12,693 nucleotides of DNA from positions 1 through 12,693 of the forward strand of contig CAMLDW010000056.1 of assembly GCA_946479035.1 (NCBI GenBank). The letters run 5' to 3'. Below, piece after piece: positions 6,830-12,693 of this stretch. A program made the translations under genes and the position numbers. Source of the DNA: an uncultured Chthonomonadaceae bacterium. GTDB lineage: Bacteria > Armatimonadota > Fimbriimonadia > Fimbriimonadales > Fimbriimonadaceae. The notes beneath the pieces were generated by a model, which saw only the letters and a list, made by a program, of their open reading frames with translations, was not told the DNA's origin and made no database searches. Positions within the stretch are counted from its first letter, which is position 1; each line of letters opens with the position of its first letter.

Positions 6830-7051
6830 CTAGCCGCCGCTGTGCTTGCCCGGCGGCATGGGAAGCCCGCCCTCAGGAGCGACTTTGTCCTGGCCAACCA
6901 CCCCGTTGTCCACGGGGGCCTGACCCTGACTTTGCTTCTTGACCTGATCCATGCCCGTGGCTCCGCTGTCGTCTGACGACCCGCAACCGATGAGTGCGGT
7001 CGCACCCAGGCAAAGGGCAACCACGGCAAACAGTAGCGTTTTCTTGGTCAT
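6830..7051 (-). CDS. Small predicted lipoprotein (73 aa)
   Basis: The N-terminus MTKKTLLFAVVALCLGATA is a signal peptide ending in a good lipobox, LIGC, with the lipidated Cys at residue 23 and GSSDDSG following. The mature chain is about 50 residues, polar, Pro/Gly-rich near the end (LPMPPGKHSGG), with no known domain. Its start lies 6 bp after the stop of the prepilin gene, so the two are very likely co-transcribed and this protein may act at the same surface structure. It shares an M-D/E-x-V-x-K motif with the 55-aa lipoprotein downstream. Function unknown. Confidence 0.85.
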   Translation of the reverse strand: MTKKTLLFAVVALCLGATALIGCGSSDDSGATGMDQVKKQSQGQAPVDNGVVGQDKVAPEGGLPMPPGKHSGG

Positions 7052-7057
7052 GTCCCT

Positions 7058-7885
7058 CTATTGCCCGTAGTCCCAGAGGTAGAGGTTCTGGTCGTAGACG
7101 CCACCGATCGTCAAGTTAGCGTTGACGATGACTCCAGAAAGCAGCGCCGGAATCTTCATGGTCTTAGCATGGCTGTCGCCAAAACCAACGTTCGTCGCCT
7201 CGTTGTGGAAGTCAAAGACGCCGCCGTACTGCAGCCAGCTGGCAGGGTTGCCGAGCTGCCAGCCACCGAACCACCACTGCGTCCTGGAGAACGCGTAGTG
7301 CGGTGCCTCGATGAACCAGTTGCCACCTCCGATGGGTGACCTCGGGCCAGCCTTGTCCCAGATGGAGTTGGCCAGCATGATGCACTCGGCGGGCTGACCG
7401 CCGGTCAGGCTGGTTCCTGTCCACTTGGCGTTCGGGTTGTCCATCGGTGCCCAGGCCATGTAGTTCATGCCATAGGAAGTCGACATGCCGATTGCGAACT
7501 CCCTCTGTCGTCCGGTCGTGTTCTGTGCAAAGCCCCAGTTACCAAGCGCAGCTTGGTCGGTCGCTTGCGGGTCGGCCGGGTTGTGGTGGATCGGCCAGCT
7601 CTTCTCGTAAGGCATTACGAGCTGAGGCCAGCTGTAGTCAGTCGTCCAGTCGTAGTTGACGAAGAACGTCGCAGACGAGGTCATCGTCGGGACGCAGACG
7701 TCGTCGTAGTCCGCCGCGTACATCTGAATGGCAATCAGATGCTGCTTCAAGTTGGACAGGTCAGAGGCTTTCTTAGCCGTCGCCTTCGCGCGAGCGAAAA
7801 CGGGGAACAAGATGGAAGCCAGGATTGCGATGATCGCAATCACGACGAGCAGTTCAATCAGTGTGAATGCAAGTTTCCTTCTCAA
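7058..7885 (-). CDS. Type IV/type II-secretion-like prepilin with N-terminal cleavage/methylation motif
   Basis: I place the start at the TTG at 7885 because CAGGAG lies 6 nt upstream and because it gives the normal short leader, MRRKLA, before FTLIELLVV. A GTG at 7918 would add 11 atypical residues. Prepilin peptidase should cut between A and F, and the Glu at mature position 5 is present. The hydrophobic spine ends ILASILFPVFARAKATAKKASDLS, followed by NLKQHLIAIQMYAADYDD, as in Armatimonadota DUF1559-like pilins. The C-terminal globular part (about residues 70-275) is rich in Trp, Asn and Gly and includes NVGFGDSHAKTMK, near the H-x9-DG motif region of relatives. It is probably a surface or secreted pilin-like protein; no other pilus machinery is nearby. 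Confidence 0.9.
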   Translation of the reverse strand: MRRKLAFTLIELLVVIAIIAILASILFPVFARAKATAKKASDLSNLKQHLIAIQMYAADYDDVCVPTMTSSATFFVNYDWTTDYSWPQLVMPYEKSWPIHHNPADPQATDQAALGNWGFAQNTTGRQREFAIGMSTSYGMNYMAWAPMDNPNAKWTGTSLTGGQPAECIMLANSIWDKAGPRSPIGGGNWFIEAPHYAFSRTQWWFGGWQLGNPASWLQYGGVFDFHNEATNVGFGDSHAKTMKIPALLSGVIVNANLTIGGVYDQNLYLWDYGQ

Positions 7886-8004
7886 TGTAATCTCCTGTAT
7901 AAGCGATCGATCAAGCACACGCAGCTTGAATTATGCTCGGTGCCTGCACGTCCAGAACCATCATAATGAGTGCCAATGGGCGCTCAGCCACGCGAGTACC
8001 CTGC

Positions 8005-8033
8005 ATTATACACACCTCCAAGTCGGAGGTGAA
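8005..8033 (-). promoter_or_regulatory. Sigma-70-type promoter of the prepilin operon with embedded palindrome
   Basis: The minus strand has a perfect -10, TATAAT (8005-8010), and TTCACC as -35 (8028-8033) with a 17-bp spacer. The spacer is mostly filled by the perfect inverted repeat CACCTCC-AAGTC-GGAGGTG (8013-8031). Upstream are A/T runs at 8038-8042, 8047-8050 and 8058-8064, like an UP element. The mRNA leader would be about 115 nt. The palindrome between -10 and -35 is where a repressor or a MerR-type activator could bind. Confidence 0.7.
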
Positions 8034-8080
8034 CCTGAAAAACCAGAAAAGACGGCATTTTTTTGGGTCGTTCCCAGGCT

Positions 8081-8101
8081 CCCAGCCCTGATTTGGCTGG
8101 G
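8081..8101. other. Hairpin upstream of ispG
   Basis: CCCAGCC (8081-8087) and GGCTGGG (8095-8101) form a perfect 7-bp stem with a 7-nt loop, 38 bp before the ispG ATG. TATCCT at 8121-8126 could be the ispG -10, which would leave the palindrome as an upstream operator-like element. I found no riboswitch consensus in this 254-bp gap. Confidence 0.3.
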
Positions 8102-8139
8102 CTAGACGTGGCTGGGGAAGTATCCTGTAGGGGAGCGGC

Positions 8140-9360
8140 ATGGAGGTTCAAACGAAGGTCGGCCGGCGTCAAACTCGCACCTGCCGCGTCGGCGCTGTCG
8201 AAATGGGCAGCGGCCACCACGTCGTTGTACAGTCCATGGTGACCGAGGAGACCCGCAACGTCGAGGCGGTCGTCGAGCAGGCCATCGCGCTCCACCGGGC
8301 CGGCTCTGAGATCGTGCGCGTGACGACGCCTTCGATGGGGGAGGCGAAGTGCCTCGAGGAGATCACCGCGAAGATCGCCGAGCGGTATGGCAAAGTGCCG
8401 ATGTCGGCCGACGTGCACCACCAAGGCAGCGGGATCGCGGTCGAGGCCGCGAAATACGTGGACGAGGTGCGGGTCAACCCGGGGCTGTTCGTCTTTAGAA
8501 AGCACACCGGGCGCGAAGACTACTCGCCCGAAGAGCACGACGAAGAGCGCGCCGCGATCGAGGAGAGCTTCTTACCTGTGATCGAGGCGTGCAAGCGGAG
8601 CGACCGCGCGATGCGCATCGGCGTCAACCACGGTTCACTGAGCGAGCGGATGCTCGTGACCTACGGTGACACTCCCGCGGGACTGGTAGAGAGCGCAATG
8701 GAGTATGTGCGGCTGTGCGTGAAGCACGGCTACGAGAACCTGAACGTAAGCGCGAAGGCCAGCCGCGTGCCGGTGATGATCGAGGCGAACCGGCTGATGG
8801 CTGCCGCCCTGGACGCGGAGAAGACGCCTTTTCCGATGCACCTGGGCGTGACGGAAGCGGGCGACGGAGAGTATGCGCGCGTCAAGTCCACCGCTGGCAT
8901 CGCCACTCTTCTGGCAGAAGGGATCGGCGACACGATCCGCGTATCGTTGGCAGAAGACCCTCTTAACGAGATACCCGTGTGCTACGAGATCCTACAGGCG
9001 CTCGGGCTGCGTAAGACGCAGGTCGAGTACATCGCGTGCCCCTCGTGCGGGCGGACGAAGTTCAACCTCCCAACCGTGCTGCGCGAAGTGCGCGAGGCGA
9101 CCAAGCACCTTGTCGGGCTCGACATCGCGGTGATGGGCTGCATCGTCAACGGGCCTGGCGAGATGGCGGACGCGGACTACGGCTACGTCGGTGCGGCGGG
9201 AGGGAAGATCACGCTTTATCGGAAGCGCGAGGTCGTTAAGAACGGGATTCCGCAGGAGCAGGGAGTCTCCGAGCTAGTGGCGCTCTTGAAGTCCGACGGC
9301 GTCTGGGTCGATCCGGCCCCCGCAGAGAAGCGGGAAGTCACGCCGCTCAAGACGGTTTGA
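8140..9360 (+). CDS. ispG: 4-hydroxy-3-methylbut-2-en-1-yl diphosphate synthase (IspG/GcpE)
   Basis: IspG is the penultimate enzyme of the MEP isoprenoid pathway, converting MEcPP to HMBPP with a [4Fe-4S] cluster. The 406-residue protein has the TIM-barrel part ([67 protein letters not shown]) and the cluster domain. Cluster ligands are C300 and C303 (CPSCGRT) and C334 ([10 protein letters not shown]), with E341 as the fourth ligand expected for the family. The length is that of the two-domain bacterial form, without the plant-type insert. AGGGGAG precedes the ATG by 5 nt. It leads a three-gene run: the next start is only 3 bp after its stop. Confidence 0.97.
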   Translation: MEVQTKVGRRQTRTCRVGAVEMGSGHHVVVQSMVTEETRNVEAVVEQAIALHRAGSEIVRVTTPSMGEAKCLEEITAKIAERYGKVPMSADVHHQGSGIAVEAAKYVDEVRVNPGLFVFRKHTGREDYSPEEHDEERAAIEESFLPVIEACKRSDRAMRIGVNHGSLSERMLVTYGDTPAGLVESAMEYVRLCVKHGYENLNVSAKASRVPVMIEANRLMAAALDAEKTPFPMHLGVTEAGDGEYARVKSTAGIATLLAEGIGDTIRVSLAEDPLNEIPVCYEILQALGLRKTQVEYIACPSCGRTKFNLPTVLREVREATKHLVGLDIAVMGCIVNGPGEMADADYGYVGAAGGKITLYRKREVVKNGIPQEQGVSELVALLKSDGVWVDPAPAEKREVTPLKTV

Positions 9361-9363
9361 ACG

Positions 9364-9780
9364 ATGCTCAAGCAGCCCTTGCAGCACCCTGAGATCGCGC
9401 GCGCTCTCGCTGCCGCAGGGCACGGCTCGCAGGTCCTGGTCTCCGACTCTAACTACCCGGTCGCGACCGAGCACGGCCCGAACGCGACGGTCGTGTACCT
9501 CAACCTCGCACCTGACATCGTCAAAGTCACCGATGTTCTGCGCGCCATCGCGGACACCGTGCCGATCGAGAGCGCCATCGGAATGACACTGCCGGACGGG
9601 GCTCTCCCACCTATCTTCGCGGAGTACAGGACGCTGCTAGCCTGCAATGTCACAGGGATGAAGCACACGGAGTTCAAGAAGGCTGGCGTGCAACCGAGCG
9701 TCTGCCTGCACGTCGCGACAGGCGACACGCGCATCTACTCGTGCGTCCTGCTCACGATCGGCTTCATTCCTCCGAGGTAA
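9364..9780 (+). CDS. RbsD/FucU family sugar mutarotase
   Basis: This 138-residue protein matches the RbsD/FucU family, which interconverts anomers of free sugars such as ribose (RbsD) or fucose (FucU). The N-terminus has AAAGHGSQVLVSDSNYP with the catalytic H20 and D28, and the TLPDGALPPIFAEYRTLL core. Near the C-terminus the usual Y-x-N is TRIYSC here (Y125, then S, C), so the conserved Asn appears replaced by Cys. I cannot say whether it acts on fucose, ribose or another sugar; the absence of CxxxC-type transporters or kinases nearby gives no help. The ATG lies 3 bp after the ispG stop, indicating translational coupling, and the carbohydrate-binding-like gene follows 7 bp later, which supports a sugar-related job. 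Confidence 0.88.
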   Translation: MLKQPLQHPEIARALAAAGHGSQVLVSDSNYPVATEHGPNATVVYLNLAPDIVKVTDVLRAIADTVPIESAIGMTLPDGALPPIFAEYRTLLACNVTGMKHTEFKKAGVQPSVCLHVATGDTRIYSCVLLTIGFIPPR

Positions 9781-9787
9781 CAAAGAC

Positions 9788-10720
9788 TTGCCCTACCCCC
9801 ACCCGCGCGGAACCGTGTGCTACCGGGCGAGCAAGCCCCCGAAGCTGAGCGGAAGGCTCGACGACCCTGTGTGGAGGGACGCGCCCTGGACGGACCCTTT
9901 CGTGGACATCGAGGGCGACAAGAAGCCGAAGCCGTCCCACGAGACGAGGGTAAAGATGCTCTGGGACAGCGAGTTCCTCTACATCGGGGCGAAACTGACC
10001 GAGCCTCACGTCTGGGCGACGCTCACCGAGCACGACAGCGTGATCTTTCACGACAACGACTTCGAGGTATTCATCGATCCGGACGGCGACAACCACCAGT
10101 ACTACGAGTACGAGATCAACGCGCTCGGCACCGATTGGGACCTGCGGCTGGTAAAGCCTTACCGGGACGGCGGCCCCGCGCTCAACGAGTGGGAGATCCC
10201 GGGTCTGAAAAAGGCCGTGCACGTGCAGGGCACGATCAACGACCCGAGCGACGTAGACGAGTGGTGGGGCGTCGAGATTGCGCTCCCATGGCGCGTACTC
10301 AAGGAGTTCTCGCTCGTGCCAGCGCCGCCGCGCGCAGGGGACAAGTGGCGAGTCAACTTCAGCCGCGTGGAGTGGGACACAGACGACGACGGAAAGAAGA
10401 TCGAAGGAAGGCCAGAGCACAACTGGGTCTGGTCGCCGCAGCACTTCATCGACATGCACAAGCCGGAGTTCTGGGGGTACGTGCAGTTCTCGCACCTGCC
10501 GCCGGGCACGGACGACTTCGTTCCCGATCCCGAATGGGACGCGCGGATGAAGCTGATGGAGGCCTACAACATGGAGAAGGCTTTCTACGAGAAGAACAAG
10601 GCGTGGTCGCCAAGCGTCGCGGTCGAAGGCGTCGAGCTCGCGCTTACGCCGGACGGGTGGGAGGCGTGCGTCGGCGAGCTTTGCATTCGGCAGGACTCGC
10701 TCTTCTGGCACAGACGCTAG
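9788..10720 (+). CDS. Carbohydrate-binding family 9-like (DOMON-type) protein
   Basis: This 310-residue protein has a CBM9-like beta-sandwich. The start is a TTG with GAGG 10 nt upstream; no ATG exists before residue 57, which would remove the first strands (KPPKLSGRLDDPVWRDAPWTDPF). Landmarks are LWDSEFLYIGAKL, the HDNDFEVFIDPDGDNHQYYEYEINALGT block (residues 88-114), VEIALPW, DKWRVNFSRVEW and FWGYVQF. Residues 240-310 form an extra tail rich in charged and aromatic residues. There is no signal peptide, although many relatives are secreted, so it may be cytoplasmic. Similar sandwiches bind sugar ends or form parts of glycoside-processing enzymes. No catalytic residues are recognisable. The third gene of the ispG operon; the exact ligand is unknown. 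Confidence 0.85.
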   Translation: MPYPHPRGTVCYRASKPPKLSGRLDDPVWRDAPWTDPFVDIEGDKKPKPSHETRVKMLWDSEFLYIGAKLTEPHVWATLTEHDSVIFHDNDFEVFIDPDGDNHQYYEYEINALGTDWDLRLVKPYRDGGPALNEWEIPGLKKAVHVQGTINDPSDVDEWWGVEIALPWRVLKEFSLVPAPPRAGDKWRVNFSRVEWDTDDDGKKIEGRPEHNWVWSPQHFIDMHKPEFWGYVQFSHLPPGTDDFVPDPEWDARMKLMEAYNMEKAFYEKNKAWSPSVAVEGVELALTPDGWEACVGELCIRQDSLFWHRR

Positions 10721-10738
10721 ACCCACTCCCCCATGGAT

Positions 10739-10793
10739 GGCCGACCTCCTGGGCGGCCCTCTCGCGGCAAACCGGCCGCCCAGGAGGTCGGCC
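10739..10793. repeat. Long perfect inverted repeat in a convergent gap (terminator-like)
   Basis: The arms GGCCGACCTCCTGGGCGGCC (10739-10758) and its exact reverse complement (10774-10793) are 20 bp each around a 15-nt loop. It lies 18 bp after the CBM9-like stop and 24 bp before the end of the acyltransferase gene, so it would fold in both transcripts. A related arm occurs at 900-919, after ggt. This suggests a dispersed palindromic element used at gene ends rather than a plain terminator, because no T-tract follows. Confidence 0.75.
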
Positions 10794-10799
10794 CTCTAT

Positions 10800-10823
10800 C
10801 CCTAGAGCCCTCCTTTTCTAGGG
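10800..10823. terminator. Second hairpin overlapping the acyltransferase stop codon
   Basis: CCCTAGA (10800-10806) and TCTAGGG (10817-10823) form a perfect 7-bp stem with a 10-nt loop. The right arm contains the acyltransferase stop codon (CTA at 10818-10820, minus strand). On the plus strand CCTTTT lies in the loop rather than after the stem. It may add to termination of the convergent operons. Confidence 0.4.
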
Positions 10824-12083
10824 CAGAACAAGCGCTTGGACCTTGTGCTCTATGCTTTTCGTCACTGCGCTGACCACCGCGCGGGAGTCCTTCTTGTACT
10901 CCTCGCGGAAGTGGCGGAGGTCGATCGGCGCACCGATGTTCACGACCGCGAGGCGCGGGCCGCGCGGCGGCGAAAAGCCGAACAGCTCCTCTTCGATTCG
11001 GCTGATCACCTCGAAGTAACGCTCGTCGCTCGGCTTGTCGGCGACGTACTTGGCCCCAGTGGCGAGGAACCTTCCGGCACGCTCCATGTCCCGGTAGAGC
11101 GGGAGCGTCTCCTCGTGCCGGCGGCGCATCGTCTGCTTTGTGAACTCTGAGGCGTCGAGCGCGACGGTCATCCGGTCGAGCGCGTTGACGATCTCGCGGA
11201 TGCGGTCGCCGAGCGGCAGGCTCGGCTTGTCTTCAATGCCGAGCACCGCCGCAGTGCGCGCGACCCAGGCGTTCTTCATGCGCGCGATGCGCTGGTCGAG
11301 CGTGTCGTCCTTCTCTGGACGGACGCCGTACGCCTTCTCGAACCCTTCGACGACAGACGTGCCGACTGCCCGCAAGCGCTCATAGACGGGCTGACCGGAG
11401 GGAGGGACGATGCCAATGTGCCTCTCCAGCCGCCACACGGCCAGCTCGATCTGTGCGTCCATCGGTTGTGTAAAGCGATAACGGATCCCGATCGGCACAA
11501 ACCAGAGGGGCCCGTCGTCACCGGACTTCTTCATGTCCTCGAGCGCCCAAAAGCCGAACTGCGCGACGCCTTCGTGGAACGGCATCAGCACGTCGTTCTG
11601 GCCATAGGTCAGCCCCTCGGGGAACATGACCACCTTGCGCTTCTTCTCCGCAAGCAGCGAGCGCGTGGTCTTGATCGCGGCGCGGTCGACCGTGCCGCGC
11701 AGGATCGAGTACGCGCCGCACTTCTGCAGGACCCAGCCCAGGATCGGCACCGAGAACGACTCGCGGCTCGCGAGGTAGTTGAACGGTTCGCCGAGCACTT
11801 TCGAGACGTGCATGACGACGAGAGGATCGAGGTTCGTCGGGTGGTTGGGGGTCAGCACCGCCGGCTGGCCCCGGATCGCCCGCAGGTTTTCTATCCCGCG
11901 CACCTCGACTTCTTTGATCCTTGCGGTCTTCCAGAGGATGCGCGGCAGGAAGCTCCATGCGAGGGTCACCATGAAGCGCGAGTCGAGCGGCGGGTAGAAC
12001 GCGCGCCCGCGCCCCTCGCGCCAACGCTTCATGCGCCCCGCGCGGAGCATCATCGAGACGGGGACCGTGCTGCGTAAGGACAA
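10818..12083 (-). CDS. PlsC-type glycerolphosphate acyltransferase with long C-terminal extension
   Basis: This 421-residue protein contains the lysophosphatidate acyltransferase fold, which acylates glycerolipid intermediates at the membrane. NHPTNLDPL gives the HX4D catalytic motif at H81/D86; SRESFSVPILGWVLQKCGAYSILRG is the second block and FPEGLTYGQN (154-163) the glycerol-phosphate-binding third block. The last block is WFVPIGIRYRF. PlsC proteins usually have 200-260 residues; here about 210 residues follow the domain, mostly helical and charged (for instance DQRIARMKNAWVART and DERYFEVISRIEEELFGF), with no recognised fold. The start is uncertain: TTG at 12083 follows an in-frame TAA and lacks a ribosome-binding site; ATGs at 12053, 12050 and 12032 are alternatives. 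It lies 26 bp after the predicted selenoprotein and is probably co-transcribed. Confidence 0.88.
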   Translation of the reverse strand: MSLRSTVPVSMMLRAGRMKRWREGRGRAFYPPLDSRFMVTLAWSFLPRILWKTARIKEVEVRGIENLRAIRGQPAVLTPNHPTNLDPLVVMHVSKVLGEPFNYLASRESFSVPILGWVLQKCGAYSILRGTVDRAAIKTTRSLLAEKKRKVVMFPEGLTYGQNDVLMPFHEGVAQFGFWALEDMKKSGDDGPLWFVPIGIRYRFTQPMDAQIELAVWRLERHIGIVPPSGQPVYERLRAVGTSVVEGFEKAYGVRPEKDDTLDQRIARMKNAWVARTAAVLGIEDKPSLPLGDRIREIVNALDRMTVALDASEFTKQTMRRRHEETLPLYRDMERAGRFLATGAKYVADKPSDERYFEVISRIEEELFGFSPPRGPRLAVVNIGAPIDLRHFREEYKKDSRAVVSAVTKSIEHKVQALVLP

Positions 12084-12109
12084 CTGTGGTTAATGACGTC
12101 CTTAGCGGC

Positions 12110-12433
12110 TCAAAGGCCGAAGGCGCGCAGCGCGGCCTTGATCGCATCGAGGGACGGGACCCCGCCCGGGTAGCGCCGTCAGCTGGGACTGAGGATCGGC
12201 GTCGGTGTCGGAGCGATCCCGAAGAGGTCCTTGCCGTCGATCAGCACCGTGCCGGAATGGAAGCGGCGCCTCGGGTCCTCCAGCGCGATCCGGTGCTGGT
12301 CCACCCGCTCGACGGGGGCCTTCCCGCCCATCGCCTCGACCACGCGCGGATACATCACTTCCGCCACGTCGCAGTCGTCGATGTACAGGAACTCAACGCG
12401 CACGGTGCCGAGTGTACTCACTGCCTCGTGCAC
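12110..12433 (-). CDS. Candidate selenoprotein, small thioredoxin-like (in-frame UGA decoded as selenocysteine)
   Basis: From a GTG at 12433 the frame encodes 107 residues if the TGA at 12179-12181 is read as Sec at position 85. The N-terminal VRVEFLYIDDCDVAEVMYPR resembles small thioredoxin-like proteins that begin ELLYxDGCP; HSGTVLIDGKDLFG is the expected second half of that fold. After the TGA come 22 codons, RRYPGGVPSLDAIKAALRAFGL, then a normal TGA at 12110. Relatives as I recall them (NCBI 'DF family (seleno)protein') have G-L-x-C/U-R-x-Y followed by a similar amphipathic helix, so Cys or Sec is expected exactly here. Of the 22 codons, 20 end in G or C. A SECIS-like hairpin follows the TGA. 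The start is chosen for GGGAGGG 7 nt upstream; a GTG at 12403 is possible. The alternative is a pseudogene with one TGC-to-TGA mutation. Redox target unknown. Confidence 0.72.
12143..12175 (-). promoter_or_regulatory. Candidate bacterial SECIS element
   Basis: In minus-strand RNA, counting the U of UGA as 1, nucleotides 15-21 (GGGCGGG) pair with 24-30 (CCCGUCC) with one G-U pair, at 12152-12167. The apex is GGU(C), with GGU at 21-23. In E. coli fdhF the critical GGU is, from memory, at 22-24. CGC (7-9) can pair with GCG (37-39) as a lower stem. Position, apical GU and GC-rich upper stem fit SelB recognition. No bulged U like that of fdhF is evident. Confidence 0.65.
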
Positions 12434-12440
12434 GTCCGAT

Positions 12441-12456
12441 CCCTCCCCCGGGAGGG
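12441..12456 (-). promoter_or_regulatory. Ribosome-binding site of the selenoprotein gene, within a hairpin
   Basis: On the minus strand CCCTCCC-GG-GGGAGGG forms a 7-bp inverted repeat whose right arm, GGGAGGG, is the Shine-Dalgarno 7 nt before the GTG at 12433. If folded it would hide the site and lower initiation. Whether it is regulatory is inference; the strong Shine-Dalgarno is what decides the start. Confidence 0.5.
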
Positions 12457-12551
12457 CGCGCCTACGACTAAGATGGTCCAACACGCCGGGGGAGGTTAGG
12501 AGGGGGTTGGTGCTCGGTGTCGGTCCGCGGTCGGGCGTTGTGCGATCGGAT

Positions 12552-12580
12552 AAAAACCCTCAACCCCGAGGGGTTGAGGG
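12552..12580 (-). terminator. Strong intrinsic terminator for the upstream minus-strand gene
   Basis: CCCTCAACCCC (12557-12567) and GGGGTTGAGGG (12570-12580) form a perfect 11-bp inverted repeat. On the minus strand it is followed at once by TTTTTATCC (12552-12556 is AAAAA on the plus strand), a textbook Rho-independent terminator. It closes the gene ending at 12628, 48 bp upstream, and separates it from the selenoprotein-acyltransferase unit. Confidence 0.88.
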
Positions 12581-12627
12581 ATAGAAGGGGTAGAGGGATA
12601 AACCCTTCGCGCGACGAAGCCGCCCGC

Positions 12628-12693
12628 TTACGCCTCGCCGAGGCCCGTTTTCGAGCCGTGGATCGTCGTTTTCGAGTTGTGGACGACCGCTTG
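12628..12693 (-). CDS. C-terminal 21 residues of an unidentified protein (5' end beyond window)
   Basis: The minus strand frame from the window edge reads QAVVHNSKTTIHGSKTGLGE-A and stops at TAA (12628-12630). Support comes from the strong terminator placed about 50 bp after the stop and in the same orientation. The fragment is too short to identify. The stretch between its stop and the terminator is pyrimidine-rich and holds nothing recognisable. Confidence 0.45.
   Translation of the reverse strand, partial: QAVVHNSKTTIHGSKTGLGEA

Noticed and set aside
7419..7431. 13-bp exact match (minus strand) of the prepilin gene to the 11-bp repeat array in metH
   Set aside because: It encodes NAKWT in one continuous frame with no second unit beside it, so chance is the simpler explanation.
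8011..8139. Possible riboswitch or leader RNA upstream of ispG
   Set aside because: The hairpins at 8013-8031 and 8081-8101 match no riboswitch consensus I know, and the first belongs to the divergent promoter.
7911..8141. Open frame on the minus strand covering the prepilin promoter region
   Set aside because: It spans the TATAAT promoter, palindromes and the ispG start, and its product (rich in Pro/Gln, [15 protein letters not shown]) resembles no protein.
10604..10624. GTGGTCGCCAAGCGTCGC in the CBM9-like gene, resembling repeat units
   Set aside because: Only one unit plus a partial with a 1-bp offset; not enough to call an array.
9764..10726. Long minus-strand frame opposite the CBM9-like gene
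   Set aside because: The plus strand carries the recognisable CBM9-like motifs; the antisense product is a compositionally biased shadow.
12179..12181. Reading the TGA as a simple end of a 101-residue or shorter protein
   Set aside because: The downstream 22 codons keep the frame, coding bias and family-like sequence, and a hairpin follows at SECIS distance. A recent nonsense mutation remains possible.

Overview
This 12.7 kb, GC-rich window looks like chromosomal DNA from an Armatimonadota bacterium, most likely Fimbriimonadia. The lineage call rests on the prepilin at 7058-7885 (LAFTLIELLVV, then ILFPVFARAKATAKKASDLS, a signature of that phylum's many pilins), on small Cys-anchored lipoproteins with an M(D/E)xV core, and on frequent TTG/GTG starts. 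It is an inference from protein style, not from a marker gene. I see no tRNA, rRNA, IS element or CRISPR array.

Layout. Positions 1-849 (-) hold the N-terminal 283 residues of threonine synthase, cut by the window edge. Positions 966-2603 (-) encode a cytoplasmic gamma-glutamyltransferase-like enzyme with an 11-residue insertion made of three 11-bp repeat units. Positions 2714-4477 (+) encode a free-standing C-terminal half of cobalamin-dependent methionine synthase (cap, B12 and reactivation domains). Its interdomain linker carries the same 11-bp units in both orientations. A hairpin separates it from a convergent pair: an MFS exporter (5229-6473) and a membrane-anchored MsrA (4521-5198). 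Next on the minus strand are two short lipoproteins and a type IV-like prepilin, with a good promoter at 8005-8033. Divergent from these is a tight plus-strand operon: ispG, an RbsD/FucU-family sugar mutarotase, and a family-9 carbohydrate-binding-like protein. A long perfect hairpin lies in the convergent gap before a PlsC-type acyltransferase (10818-12083, -).

The most interesting locus is directly upstream of the acyltransferase. At 12110-12433 (-) a small thioredoxin-like reading frame is interrupted by one in-frame TGA at 12179-12181. Translation continues for 22 family-like codons with 20 of 22 ending in G or C, then reaches a second TGA. Immediately after the first TGA the RNA folds into a GC hairpin with GGU at the apex, at the distance expected of a bacterial SECIS. 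I read it as a selenoprotein gene that ordinary gene calling would truncate. A strong intrinsic terminator (12552-12580) and the last codons of another minus-strand gene close the window.

Recurring themes are non-ATG starts, TANNNT hexamers 7-8 nt ahead of several starts (possible leaderless mRNAs), and short dispersed repeats, some of them inside genes.
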